From positions 2,405,501 to 2,469,500 of the forward strand of contig NZ_AP021884.1 in the NCBI RefSeq assembly GCF_009938015.1: a stretch of DNA of 64,000 bases. The letters run 5' to 3'. Positions 37,531 to 46,045 of the stretch are shown here, piece after piece. Every line of letters starts with the position of its first letter. Position 1 is the stretch's first letter. Both the position numbers and the translations under genes were made by a program. The DNA comes from Sulfuriferula plumbiphila (GTDB lineage Bacteria > Pseudomonadota > Gammaproteobacteria > Burkholderiales > Sulfuriferulaceae). The notes below the pieces were generated by a model that was not told where the DNA came from, ran no database searches, and was given only the letters and a program-made list of their open reading frames with translations.

Positions 37531-37782
37531 TCAGTTTTCTACAGGCTCTTTGTGCTTTAGCCGGATAGCCGTGGGTTTCTTGAACCCTCGATCTCCCGCC
37601 ATGAACGCCTCAAGCATATGCGGGATCAGCGTCGCCGCATCGACCGCCTCGCCGTAGGCCTGTGCATGCAGCGCGGCGTAGCGGTCGAGGTCAGCCTTGA
37701 GGCTGGTCGGGCACGTAAAGGTCAGCTTGATGCTCTCGGTCTTGGGCAGCGGCCCCAGCCGCAGCTTGCGCGTAGTGCTCAT
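37531..37782 (-). CDS. DUF2274 family protein
   Basis: An 83-residue protein (MSTTRKLRLGPLPKTESIKL ...) of the DUF2274 family, which is regularly encoded directly after trbI in Tn4371-type ICEs. It has a beta strand followed by a helical part (LKADLDRYAALHAQAYGE), compatible with a ribbon-helix-helix DNA-binding or accessory protein; its role in transfer is unknown. The start overlaps the trbI stop by 4 bp. It is the last gene of the transfer operon and marks the left limit of recognisable ICE sequence. Confidence 0.82.
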   Translation of the reverse strand: MSTTRKLRLGPLPKTESIKLTFTCPTSLKADLDRYAALHAQAYGEAVDAATLIPHMLEAFMAGDRGFKKPTAIRLKHKEPVEN

Positions 37783-39071
37783 CGCGAAGTCCCCCGATTG
37801 AAGAACAGTGGCTGATAGGGCCGCAGCACCAGATCCCGATTGACGATGATGCGCACGGGCAGGCCCGGCCGCTCCGTCAACGTCGGCTGGATGTTGAGAT
37901 TGCGCCGGGTCATCTCCTGTCCGACCTGGTTCACGCTGTCCTGAAGGCTGTCGCGCCCGGCGATGACGATCCGATTGCCATCCTGGCGGCTCTCCGGCGC
38001 AGCCAACTCGGCGCCGACGCCCAGCAGCGTCGTCAGCGCCGCGCCGGCAAAGATGCGGTCCCAATGCCAATCGACGCCATCCTCCAAACCGGCGTAGCCG
38101 GCCGGGTCGGTGCCGGCCAAGTTGTCCAGCGTCAGTGATGAAGTGTCGGGTAGGATGATCCGATTCCACACCACCTGCACCCGGCTCTGCCCGTAGCTCA
38201 CCTGGCTGTTGTAGCGGCCGAGGATGCGCGAGCCTTGCGGGATCAGCAGAAACTTGCCGGTAGCCGTGTCGTAAATCGGTTCCGTCACCGTGGCGATCAC
38301 GTCGCCCGGCAGATCGGACTTGATGCCCGTGACCAGCGCGCCAGCGATCACCGTCCCGGCCATCACCTGGTAAGGTGAAGCCGGCATTTTCAGGTTCCCG
38401 GAATTACGGGTTTCCGTAGTTCCGGCTTTCAGGAACGCCTCTTTCTGGTCCTGCCGGTTCTGCACAGCGGTCGGATCGGCCGGTTGGGCCGCCGTCGAGG
38501 CCGGCCCGGCAGCCATCGGATCGAAGCCCGCAAGGCCCGATGCGGGACTGGCCGTGGCCACCTGCGTTGGCGCGACAGCGGCGCGCTGGTTGCTGGAACG
38601 GAAGAACACCGATGCCCCTGCGGCCGCTTCCGCTTCCTTGCGCTGTGCGTCGTGCTCGGCATTAGCCGGAGCGTGGCCGGGCGGGGTGTAGCTGGGTGTT
38701 ACCGGCTGCTGCGACTTCACGATGGCTGGCCCCAAGTCGCCCGGCAGCGGCGGCCCCAGTTCGGGTACTTGGGGAGGCAAAGCCCGCGGCAGCTTGGAGT
38801 AATCGGTTGGAAGCTGGTCCAGTCCTTCCGAGCGCGAAACGCGATCCACGTTGTAAAGCTCGGCCTGTTCGCTTGCACTGCGCTTGCGCGGTTGCAGCGA
38901 CCACATGGTTGCGCCCAACACAGCTACGGCGAGGCTACCGGCCAGAACCATCAATGTGCGCCGGTTCAAGCGCGTCACCGGACGCGGCTGGGCGCGCAGC
39001 GCCACGTTCTCTGGCGCGACCTTCGGGGCGGCGTCGGGAACAGGCATATCAAGGACATCGTTCTGGCTCAT
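37779..39071 (-). CDS. trbI: Mating-pair formation protein TrbI (VirB10-like)
   Basis: A 430-residue inner-membrane protein that spans the periplasm and joins the inner- and outer-membrane parts of the type IV secretion channel. It has a cytoplasmic N-terminus, one membrane helix (LMVLAGSLAVAVLGATMWSL, near residue 40), a Pro-rich periplasmic linker, and the C-terminal TrbI/VirB10 barrel with YQVMAGTVIAGALVTGIKSD and FLLIPQGSRILGRYNSQVSY. It starts 2 bp after trbG and overlaps DUF2274. Confidence 0.93.
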   Translation of the reverse strand: MSQNDVLDMPVPDAAPKVAPENVALRAQPRPVTRLNRRTLMVLAGSLAVAVLGATMWSLQPRKRSASEQAELYNVDRVSRSEGLDQLPTDYSKLPRALPPQVPELGPPLPGDLGPAIVKSQQPVTPSYTPPGHAPANAEHDAQRKEAEAAAGASVFFRSSNQRAAVAPTQVATASPASGLAGFDPMAAGPASTAAQPADPTAVQNRQDQKEAFLKAGTTETRNSGNLKMPASPYQVMAGTVIAGALVTGIKSDLPGDVIATVTEPIYDTATGKFLLIPQGSRILGRYNSQVSYGQSRVQVVWNRIILPDTSSLTLDNLAGTDPAGYAGLEDGVDWHWDRIFAGAALTTLLGVGAELAAPESRQDGNRIVIAGRDSLQDSVNQVGQEMTRRNLNIQPTLTERPGLPVRIIVNRDLVLRPYQPLFFNRGTSR

Positions 39072-39073
39072 GG

Positions 39074-40099
39074 TCAGTTCCCCCGTGCTCCGACTGCGAC
39101 CCCATCGGTGCGCTCAATGCGCACCACTTCGCCCCCATCGCTTCCCTTTCCACCGCCCAAGCGCAGTTCGGCCGCGCCGAACAGCCGATCCACGATGTAG
39201 TACGGCGAGCGGAAACGGTAGTTCACCAGTTGTCCGTCGCCCTGAGCACCGATCACGAACAGCGGCGGCAGCTCGCCCTGGGCGATGCCCGGCGGGAACT
39301 GGATGTAGACCTTCTCGCCATCGTCGAAGGCGCGCAGCGGCTTCCACGGCGCATTGCTGCCGCTGATCGCGTAGCGGAAGCGAATCTTTTCCAACGACAG
39401 GCCGGTATCGACCGGTGCGGTCGCCTGCGCAGCCTGTGCCTGGCGCTGCAAGGCCAGCATCCGATCTTTCGGGTATTCCCACGACACCGAAGCCATCCAG
39501 GCGCGTTCCGTCGAGGTCAGCTCGATCAGGTACGTGCGCCGACTGGTGGTGATGACCAGATTGGTCTTGAGGCCCGAGCGGATAGGCTTGACCAGCACGC
39601 TGACGCGCAACGCATCACCGGCGCCGCTGGAGGTGTCACCGACAATCCAGCGCACGGTATCGCCGGCGGCAACCGTTACGAGTTCCTCGCCGGGTTGGAG
39701 AGAGATCACCGTTACCCGTCCCGGCGCCGCATAGACCTGATACAGCGCGCCATCGGTAAAGGGCCAGACCTGGATGGCGTTGACGTAGCCCTCGCGCGTG
39801 GGCGCGATGCGCGCCTCGGCGTTGGCACGCGAGACCCGCAGCTTTTCATCGGCGGGCTCAGGTGCAGTCTTGACCTCGATGCTCTCCGGCAATGGTTTCA
39901 TCTGCGCCGGCATCGGCAGCACCTTCGGCACCTCCACCACTTCAACCGGCTTGGGCGGTTCGGGCAGTGGCTGGGCCTGCACCGGCTCATCAAGCGAGAT
40001 GGCTGGCGGCGGCGTGCCCTTCGTGGCGCAGCCCAGTAGCGACAGTGCAGAGGCTGCAAGCATCAACACGAAAGCGTAAAAGCGGAAAGACTGGTTCAT
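39074..40099 (-). CDS. trbG: Mating-pair formation lipoprotein TrbG (VirB9-like)
   Basis: A 341-residue outer-membrane channel component. The N-terminus has a lipoprotein signal with LLGC as lipobox, followed by a Pro-rich linker (PVQAQPLPEPPKPVEVVEVP) and the VirB9/CagX domain: EGYVNAIQVWPFTDGALYQV, LVITTSRRTYLIEL, and the C-terminal GAQGDGQLVNYRFRSPYYIV. I use the ATG at 40099, which overlaps the trbF stop by 4 bp; the upstream extension lies inside trbF. Confidence 0.92.
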   Translation of the reverse strand: MNQSFRFYAFVLMLAASALSLLGCATKGTPPPAISLDEPVQAQPLPEPPKPVEVVEVPKVLPMPAQMKPLPESIEVKTAPEPADEKLRVSRANAEARIAPTREGYVNAIQVWPFTDGALYQVYAAPGRVTVISLQPGEELVTVAAGDTVRWIVGDTSSGAGDALRVSVLVKPIRSGLKTNLVITTSRRTYLIELTSTERAWMASVSWEYPKDRMLALQRQAQAAQATAPVDTGLSLEKIRFRYAISGSNAPWKPLRAFDDGEKVYIQFPPGIAQGELPPLFVIGAQGDGQLVNYRFRSPYYIVDRLFGAAELRLGGGKGSDGGEVVRIERTDGVAVGARGN

Positions 40100-40800
40100 G
40101 GCTTGGCTCCTTCGGTGGCATCGAGTTCGCGGCTCCACGACAGTCCGTTGACGTAGATGCCCAATGGGTTCTTGCGCAACCGCTGCTCGGTGCGCGGGGT
40201 TTGCAGGACGGTGGAAATCACGGCGTTCCAGCGCTCGGTGCCGACCGGCGCTCCGTTGACGAAGCGCTGCTCGGTCCAGCGCACGTTGAAAGACGCGTCG
40301 CTGGCGCGCACGACGCTGGTGATCTGCACCGTGACCGACTCCTTGCCGACGCGGACAAACGGGTCATGGGTGCTCGCGTACTCGTTGAGCACGCCCGCGC
40401 CGCGATCGGTGGTGTAGTCGTAGGCATCGAGCCAGTTCTGCCGCACGACGATGGGGTCGATGGACAGCGAACGAACCAGCACGACGAAGTGCGCCAGGTG
40501 ATAGGCGATCTGCGCATCGTTCGGTCGGTACGGTGTGGCGGCTTCGCCGACCGCCCGAACTTGGCCGGCCTGATCCACCTCCACCACGTAGGGCGTGACG
40601 ATGGACTGCGCCGAACGCCAGACCAGACCGCCGGCCATCAGCAACGCGAGCGACAAACAGCCGAAAGCCATCAGCCGCCAGTTCTTGGCCTGCACGCGGG
40701 CCGAGCCGATGCGCTCGTCCCACAGCTGCGCGGCGGATTGGTAGGGAGTGGCAGGCTGCGGCGTATCGGCATAGCGCACCTGCGGTCGTTTGAATCGCAT
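40096..40800 (-). CDS. trbF: Mating-pair formation protein TrbF (VirB8-like)
   Basis: A 234-residue bitopic inner-membrane protein: cytoplasmic N-terminus, one helix (LMAFGCLSLALLMAGGLVW), and a periplasmic NTF2-like VirB8/TrbF domain (YHLAHFVVLVRSLSIDPIVV, NVRWTEQRFVNG, NPLGIYVNGLSWSREL near the end). It acts as a nucleation factor for the secretion channel. It follows trbL by 24 bp and overlaps trbG. Confidence 0.92.
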   Translation of the reverse strand: MRFKRPQVRYADTPQPATPYQSAAQLWDERIGSARVQAKNWRLMAFGCLSLALLMAGGLVWRSAQSIVTPYVVEVDQAGQVRAVGEAATPYRPNDAQIAYHLAHFVVLVRSLSIDPIVVRQNWLDAYDYTTDRGAGVLNEYASTHDPFVRVGKESVTVQITSVVRASDASFNVRWTEQRFVNGAPVGTERWNAVISTVLQTPRTEQRLRKNPLGIYVNGLSWSRELDATEGAKP

Positions 40801-40824
40801 GGTTTGTTCTCCTTATGAATCGCT

Positions 40825-42204
40825 TCAATCGTCGGAACTGTGCAAACTCGGGCCGCTGCTCGAACCACCGCCATCGCCTCCGCGCAACGTGTGGGCGGCC
40901 GTCGTGGCTGCATGGCTGATCTGCTGGCGGCGGTGCAGGCGTTTGGCCCAGGCGGGCTGCGCCTGTTGCTGCGGGTCCGCAGCGCCGGAACTGGCTTCGC
41001 TGGCACTGGATTGGCCTGACGTGGCGGCGCCTCCAGATGCCGGCCCTGCCTCGTCGGAACGGAAAGCAGATGCCGCGCGCTCCTTGAGCGAGCGCATCCC
41101 GGCGGCGGCCTTTTGGCCAACGGCCTGCGCGCCGGTCTTGGCAACGTTGCCCACGCCGGCAGCGGCACCCTTGAGGCCACCGCCCGCTGCTGCGGAACCG
41201 GCTTGATAGGCCGAGCGCGCGCTGCCTGCGGTCGAGGCCGCAGCACGCGCACCGCTGGCGGCCATCTTGGCGGCGGCGGGTGCCATGCGCGCCCCGGCCA
41301 CCACCGCGCTACCCACGCCAGTCGCGGCAGCACCGAGCGCGACAGCCGTACCGGCTGCGCCCATCGCTGCACCAGCCATCGTACCCGCGCCAAGCTGCGG
41401 AGCACCGGACACCAGGCCGGTAGCGATGCCGGGACCGAAGATGCCGAGTGCTAGCATGGCGAGCGAGGCCAGCATCACCACCAGCGCGTGATCGACGGAC
41501 GGTTCACTGGGCGTGACCTGGAACTCCGCGAACAGCCCCGTTCCAATGCCCACGATCACAGCCAGCACCAGCACCTTGATGCCCGAGGACACCACGTTGC
41601 CGAGCACCTTTTCGGCAAGGAAGGCGGTTTTGTTCCAGAGCGCGAACGGCACCAGTACGAAGCCGGCGAGCGTGGTCAGCTTGAACTCGATCAGCGTGAC
41701 GAAGAGCTGCACCGCCAGCACGAAGAAGCTGATGATGACGATCAACCAGGCGAGGAACATCACCACGACGGGCGCGATGTTGATGAACACCTCCGGGAAA
41801 CCGGCCATCTCGCTGATCTGTTGCAGGATGGGCGCAGCGGCATCGATGCCGGTCTTGGCGAGGCGCCCCGGCTGCAGGAAGGTCGCCATGCTCATGGTCG
41901 AACCGGAAGCCGTCAGGCCCAGGCCGGCGAACGATCGGAACACGATGCTCGCCAGCCAGTTGAAGTTGCCGATGATGTAGGCGAAGGCGCCGACGTAGAG
42001 CACCTTGCGCAGGAGCTTGGCCATCACGTCTTCGCCCTGGCCGGTGGCGTGGCCCAGCGCCCAGTAGAGGCCGGCCAGGGTCATGTCGATCGCCACCAGC
42101 GTCGCGGTCAGGAAAGCGACTTCACCGTGCAGCAGGCCGAACCCCGAATCGATGTACGTGGAGAAGACATTGAGGAAACGGTCGATGACGGAGACGTCGT
42201 TCAT
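40825..42204 (-). CDS. trbL: Mating-pair formation protein TrbL (VirB6-like)
   Basis: A 459-residue polytopic membrane protein. The first 270 residues carry at least six hydrophobic segments (for example LYWALGHATGQGEDV between two of them, FVLVPFALWNK, IFGPGIATGLVSGAP), and the last 190 residues are an Ala/Gly/Ser-rich, probably disordered tail, as usual for TrbL. It forms part of the inner-membrane pore of the transfer channel. It lies 11 bp after trbJ and 24 bp before trbF. Confidence 0.9.
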   Translation of the reverse strand: MNDVSVIDRFLNVFSTYIDSGFGLLHGEVAFLTATLVAIDMTLAGLYWALGHATGQGEDVMAKLLRKVLYVGAFAYIIGNFNWLASIVFRSFAGLGLTASGSTMSMATFLQPGRLAKTGIDAAAPILQQISEMAGFPEVFINIAPVVVMFLAWLIVIISFFVLAVQLFVTLIEFKLTTLAGFVLVPFALWNKTAFLAEKVLGNVVSSGIKVLVLAVIVGIGTGLFAEFQVTPSEPSVDHALVVMLASLAMLALGIFGPGIATGLVSGAPQLGAGTMAGAAMGAAGTAVALGAAATGVGSAVVAGARMAPAAAKMAASGARAAASTAGSARSAYQAGSAAAGGGLKGAAAGVGNVAKTGAQAVGQKAAAGMRSLKERAASAFRSDEAGPASGGAATSGQSSASEASSGAADPQQQAQPAWAKRLHRRQQISHAATTAAHTLRGGDGGGSSSGPSLHSSDD

Positions 42205-42215
42205 GGCCGCATCCG

Positions 42216-42944
42216 TCAGTTGCCGTAGAAGTTCACAGATTGCGGCGTGTACGCCGTGCCACTGCCGATGAAGCGGCGCGTCACCTCGCGTCCACGCTCA
42301 ACAGCGGCGGCTTGCCGAGCCAGTTCCAACGAAGCCGCACGGCCTTGCGTGAGCTGGAGCTGCTGGGTCTGGATGGACTGCTTGGCTTGCAGGGCCAGGA
42401 GCTGATTGGTGGCCTGCATGGCCTGCAAGGCGCCGGTGGCCGATTGGCTCTGGTCGACCAGATCGGCCAGCACGCCCTCATCCTGGTTCAGGTTCTGCGA
42501 TACCTGCGCCTGCATGCGCATGGCGGTCTGCAAGCCCTGCAGCGTGTTTTGCCAGCGCTGGTGCGCATCCTGGAACATCTGGTTGCCGCTCACGCTGGCG
42601 GCATACTGCTCCGGGTAGAGTTGCGCGAATTGCTGGTCCATGTTCTGGATGTCGAAGGCCAGCCCACGTGCTTGGGAGATCAGTTGCCGCGTCGTGTCGA
42701 GGTTGGCCCGCAGGCGATTGACCACGTTGAAAGGCAGGCTTGCGAGGTTGCGAGCCTCGTTCATCAAGGACTGCGCTTCGTTCTGAAGCTGCTTGATCTG
42801 GTTGTTGATCTGCTCCAGCGTGTGTGCGGCAGTCAGGATGTTCTGGGCCAGATTCGTGGGGTCGACGACGACCCATTGCGCTTGTGCGATGGGTACGGCG
42901 CCAATCAAGGCAGCAACAGCAACGGCAAGAAGACGTTTTTTCAT
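42216..42944 (-). CDS. trbJ: Mating-pair formation protein TrbJ (VirB5-like)
   Basis: A 242-residue exported protein starting MKKRLLAVAVAALIGAVPIA with signal-peptide cleavage near AQAQ. The mature part is helical and Gln-rich with long coiled-coil-like segments (ALQAMQATNQLLALQAKQSI), typical of TrbJ/VirB5, a minor pilus-tip or adhesin component. I use the ATG at 42944, which overlaps the trbE stop by 4 bp; the upstream 75 bp of open frame lie inside trbE. Confidence 0.9.
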   Translation of the reverse strand: MKKRLLAVAVAALIGAVPIAQAQWVVVDPTNLAQNILTAAHTLEQINNQIKQLQNEAQSLMNEARNLASLPFNVVNRLRANLDTTRQLISQARGLAFDIQNMDQQFAQLYPEQYAASVSGNQMFQDAHQRWQNTLQGLQTAMRMQAQVSQNLNQDEGVLADLVDQSQSATGALQAMQATNQLLALQAKQSIQTQQLQLTQGRAASLELARQAAAVERGREVTRRFIGSGTAYTPQSVNFYGN

Positions 42945-45391
42945 GGTGAAACCTCCAGAGGTTGGGAAGCAAGGAAGGACGCGGCCGAGGGAACGGACGG
43001 CAACAGGTCGGCCGCCCAATCGAGGCCACGATGGCGCAGCCAGGCACCGGCGAATCCCGGTGTTCCGGCATCGCGCAGCACGTTGTCGATAGCGCGTTGG
43101 TCCTGAGGCGTCGAGGCGCCCGCAAAGGCGAGCGTGACCGGCCCGAGGTCAAGATCGAACAGGCGGTTGCCCAGCCGCGACTGGTAGTAGTAGTCGCGCT
43201 TGGGCTGGGCGGTGGCGACGATCTCGATTTGCCGGCTGTTCAGCCCGAAGCCCTCGTAGATCGTGCGGATCTGCGGTTCAGTGGCCTGCGGGTTGGGCAG
43301 GAAGATGCGACTCGCGCAGCTCTCAATGATCGCGGGCGCGATGGTCGAGTCCTTGATGTCGGCCAGTGACTGCGTGGCAAAGATGACGCTGACGTTCTTC
43401 TTGCGCAGCGTCTTGAGCCATTGGCGAATGCGCGCCGCGAACACCGGGTCGTCAAGGAACAGCCAGGCTTCATCGAGGATCAGCAGCGTCGGCGCGCCGT
43501 CGAAACGCTCATCGAAGCGTGCGAACAGATAGCCCAGCACGGCCAATACAGCGGCCTTGCTGTGCATCAGTTCCTCCATCTCGAAGCCCTGAACGTCGCC
43601 CACGCCCAGCCGGTCGCTGTCGGCATCCAGCAGCTTGCCGTGCGCGCCGCCGAGCACGTAGGGCGCGAGCGCTTGGCGCAGCACGTTGGATTGCAGCAGC
43701 ACCGACAGGCCGGTGAGCGTGCGTTGCTCCACGGGGGCCCCCGCGAGACTGCCGAGTGCCGACCAGATGGCCACCTTCTCATCGGGACCGATGGCAATGC
43801 CCTCGTGCCGCAGGCGGCCTTCGACCCACTCGGCCGCCCAGGTGCGATAACCTTCCCGATCGATGCGGGCGAGTGGCTGGAAAGCGATCGCACCATCGCC
43901 CCCCAGGTCGTAGTGCTCGCCGCCCAGGCCGAGAATGGTGGCGCGCATCGAACGCCCCATGTCGAAGGCGAAGATGCGTGAGCCGGGATAGCGGCGGAAC
44001 TGCATCGCCAGCGTGGCGAGCAGAACCGACTTGCCCATCCCGGTCGGGCCAGCCACCAGCGTATGCCCCACGTCGCCGATGTGCGTCACCAGCCGGAACG
44101 GCGTCGCGCCCTCGGTGCGCGTGACGATCAGCGGCGGGCCATCGAGGTGATCGTTCTTTTCCGGTCCGGCCCACACCGCCGATACCGGCATCAGGTGCGC
44201 GAGATTCAGCGTCGAGACGATGGGCTGGCGAACATTGGCATAGGCATTGCCCGGCACCGACGACAGCCAGGCCTCCACGGCGTTCAGCGTCTCCGGGATG
44301 GTCACGAAGCCACGCCCCTGAATGACGCGCTCCACCATGCGCAGCTTCTCGTCGGCCGTATTGGCGTCGGCATCCAGTACGGTCACTGTCGCAGTGACGT
44401 AGCCGAAGGCAACCTGATCGCTGCCCAGCTCCTGCAAGGCCGCATCCGCGTCGGCAGACTTGTTGCTGGCATCGGTATCGACCAGCGGGCTTTCCTGTTG
44501 GAATATGGTTTCGCGCAGCAGCGCGAGGACGTTCTTGCGCTTGGCGAACCATTGCCGGCGCAGGCGGCCCAGTTCCTTCTCGGCCTCGGCCTTGTCCATG
44601 CACAGGAAGCGTGTGCTCCAGCGGTAGGCGAAACCGAGCCGGTTGAGGTCGTCCAGAATCCCCGGCCAGGTCGAGGTCGGAAAGCCGCGTATCGTCACAA
44701 CGCGCAGGTGCTGGTCGCCCAGCATGGGCGCGAGACCGCCGACCAGCGGCGCATCAGCAAGCAGCGCATCAAGGTGGAACGGCACTTCCGGCACCAACAC
44801 CGAATAGCGCCGCGCTGAGACGGTCGCGTGCAGGTAGGTCAGCGTTGCTCCGTCGTCCAGCCAAACGATCTCCGGCATCACGCCGTCGAGCAGGTCATAG
44901 ATGCGGTCGGTTTCCGCGACGAAGGCCGACAGGCGTTCGCGCCAGTCCACGCCCTGCGTGGGCGTGTTCTCGTAGAGCATCTTGGCTGCGCGGGCGCGGG
45001 ACTCCTCGGGCGGCAGGAATTGCAGAGTGAGGTGATAGCCGCTCTCGAAGTGGTTCCCCGATTCCTCGAAGGTCGCGCGTCGCTCCTCGTCCACCAGCCA
45101 GGACAACGGCTCCGGGAAATCCGAATGCGGATAGTCCGCTGCGGGCCGGCGTTCGGCTTCGACGAACAGCGCCCAGCCAGTGCCGATCCGGCGCAGTGCG
45201 TTGTTCAGCCGTGCCGTGGTGGCAATCAGCTCGCCTTGGGTTGCACTGTCCAGGTCCGGCCCACGAAAGCGCGCCGTGCGCTGGAAACTGCCGTCTTTGT
45301 TGAGCACCACGCCCGGCGCGACCAGCCCGGCCCAAGGCAGCCAGTCGGCGAGCAAGGCTGGGCGCTGGCGGTATTCGGCGAAGTTCATCAT
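42941..45391 (-). CDS. trbE: Conjugal transfer ATPase TrbE (VirB4-like)
   Basis: An 816-residue ATPase that energises pilus assembly and substrate transfer. It starts MMNFAEYRQRPALLADWLPW (two adjacent ATGs at 45391 and 45388), has the CagE/TrbE N-terminal domain and a RecA-like C-terminal domain with Walker A VAGPTGMGKSVLLATLAMQF and Walker B LLILDEAWLFLDDP, and a conserved FATQSLADI segment. The longer open frame upstream overlaps trbD and is not coding. It follows trbD by 10 bp. Confidence 0.95.
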   Translation of the reverse strand: MMNFAEYRQRPALLADWLPWAGLVAPGVVLNKDGSFQRTARFRGPDLDSATQGELIATTARLNNALRRIGTGWALFVEAERRPAADYPHSDFPEPLSWLVDEERRATFEESGNHFESGYHLTLQFLPPEESRARAAKMLYENTPTQGVDWRERLSAFVAETDRIYDLLDGVMPEIVWLDDGATLTYLHATVSARRYSVLVPEVPFHLDALLADAPLVGGLAPMLGDQHLRVVTIRGFPTSTWPGILDDLNRLGFAYRWSTRFLCMDKAEAEKELGRLRRQWFAKRKNVLALLRETIFQQESPLVDTDASNKSADADAALQELGSDQVAFGYVTATVTVLDADANTADEKLRMVERVIQGRGFVTIPETLNAVEAWLSSVPGNAYANVRQPIVSTLNLAHLMPVSAVWAGPEKNDHLDGPPLIVTRTEGATPFRLVTHIGDVGHTLVAGPTGMGKSVLLATLAMQFRRYPGSRIFAFDMGRSMRATILGLGGEHYDLGGDGAIAFQPLARIDREGYRTWAAEWVEGRLRHEGIAIGPDEKVAIWSALGSLAGAPVEQRTLTGLSVLLQSNVLRQALAPYVLGGAHGKLLDADSDRLGVGDVQGFEMEELMHSKAAVLAVLGYLFARFDERFDGAPTLLILDEAWLFLDDPVFAARIRQWLKTLRKKNVSVIFATQSLADIKDSTIAPAIIESCASRIFLPNPQATEPQIRTIYEGFGLNSRQIEIVATAQPKRDYYYQSRLGNRLFDLDLGPVTLAFAGASTPQDQRAIDNVLRDAGTPGFAGAWLRHRGLDWAADLLPSVPSAASFLASQPLEVSP

Positions 45392-45401
45392 GGCTCGGTC
45401 C

Positions 45402-45671
45402 TCACACGTCCAGCAGCGGCTTGTGCTTGATGTGGCGGGCGAACACCTGCATGAACTGCGCGTCGACGCGGGCTCCCCACATCGCCAGCGAGTGGCCAAC
45501 GATCCAGAGCACCATGCCCGGAATCCACAGTTGCAGGCCCAGGCCCACGGCGGCGGCCAGCGTGCCGTTGGCGATCGCCACGGTGCGCGGCGCACCGCCC
45601 AGCAGGATCGGCTCGGTCAGCGAGCGATGCAGCGGAATCTCAAAGCCCGGCAGGTCGTTGGCCGTGCTCAT
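45402..45671 (-). CDS. trbD: Mating-pair formation protein TrbD (VirB3-like)
   Basis: An 89-residue membrane protein (MSTANDLPGFEIPLHRSLTE) with two adjacent hydrophobic segments (about residues 32-62), typical of TrbD/VirB3, which docks onto the TrbE ATPase. The start overlaps the trbC stop by 4 bp. The frame is open far upstream, but only the 89 residues match the family. Confidence 0.9.
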   Translation of the reverse strand: MSTANDLPGFEIPLHRSLTEPILLGGAPRTVAIANGTLAAAVGLGLQLWIPGMVLWIVGHSLAMWGARVDAQFMQVFARHIKHKPLLDV

Positions 45672-46045
45672 ACGACGGCCCCGCCGGAGAAGCTGAAGAA
45701 CGACAGGAAGAACGAGGATGCGGCAAAGGCTATGGACAGGCCGAAGACGATCTGGATCAGCTTGCGGAAGCCACCCGATGTGTCGCCGAAGGCCAGTGCC
45801 AGGCCGGTGGAAATGATGATGATCACCGCGATGATGCGTGCGACCGGCCCTTGGATGGAGTCGAGGATGGATTGCAGCGGCCCTTCCCAAGGCATCGAGG
45901 AGCCGGCTGCTTTCGCCGTGCCAACCGTCATCAGCATCGCAGCAGCCAGCAGCAGGCCGTGATGGGCGGGCTCGGCAAGGCGGCGCAAGCGAGCGAGGAT
46001 CGAAACCGGATTTACGGAAAAGCGGAAAGTATGGGCGTGCGTCAT
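45668..46045 (-). CDS. trbC: Conjugative pilin TrbC (VirB2-like)
   Basis: A 125-residue pilin precursor: long N-terminal signal region (to about residue 47, AKAAGSS), then two hydrophobic helices separated by a short polar turn (RIIAVIIIISTGLALAFGDT, and KLIQIVFGLSIAFAASSFF). Members of this family are trimmed and often cyclised by the TraF peptidase, which is also encoded in this ICE. Overlaps trbB and trbD by 4 bp each. Confidence 0.92.
   Translation of the reverse strand: MTHAHTFRFSVNPVSILARLRRLAEPAHHGLLLAAAMLMTVGTAKAAGSSMPWEGPLQSILDSIQGPVARIIAVIIIISTGLALAFGDTSGGFRKLIQIVFGLSIAFAASSFFLSFFSFSGGAVV

Noticed and set aside
37245-37657. Frames overlapping the tRNA-Leu intron and ICE edge
   Set aside because: They cross the structured intron and tRNA exons; a homing endonuclease would show LAGLIDADG, HNH or GIY-YIG motifs and none is present.
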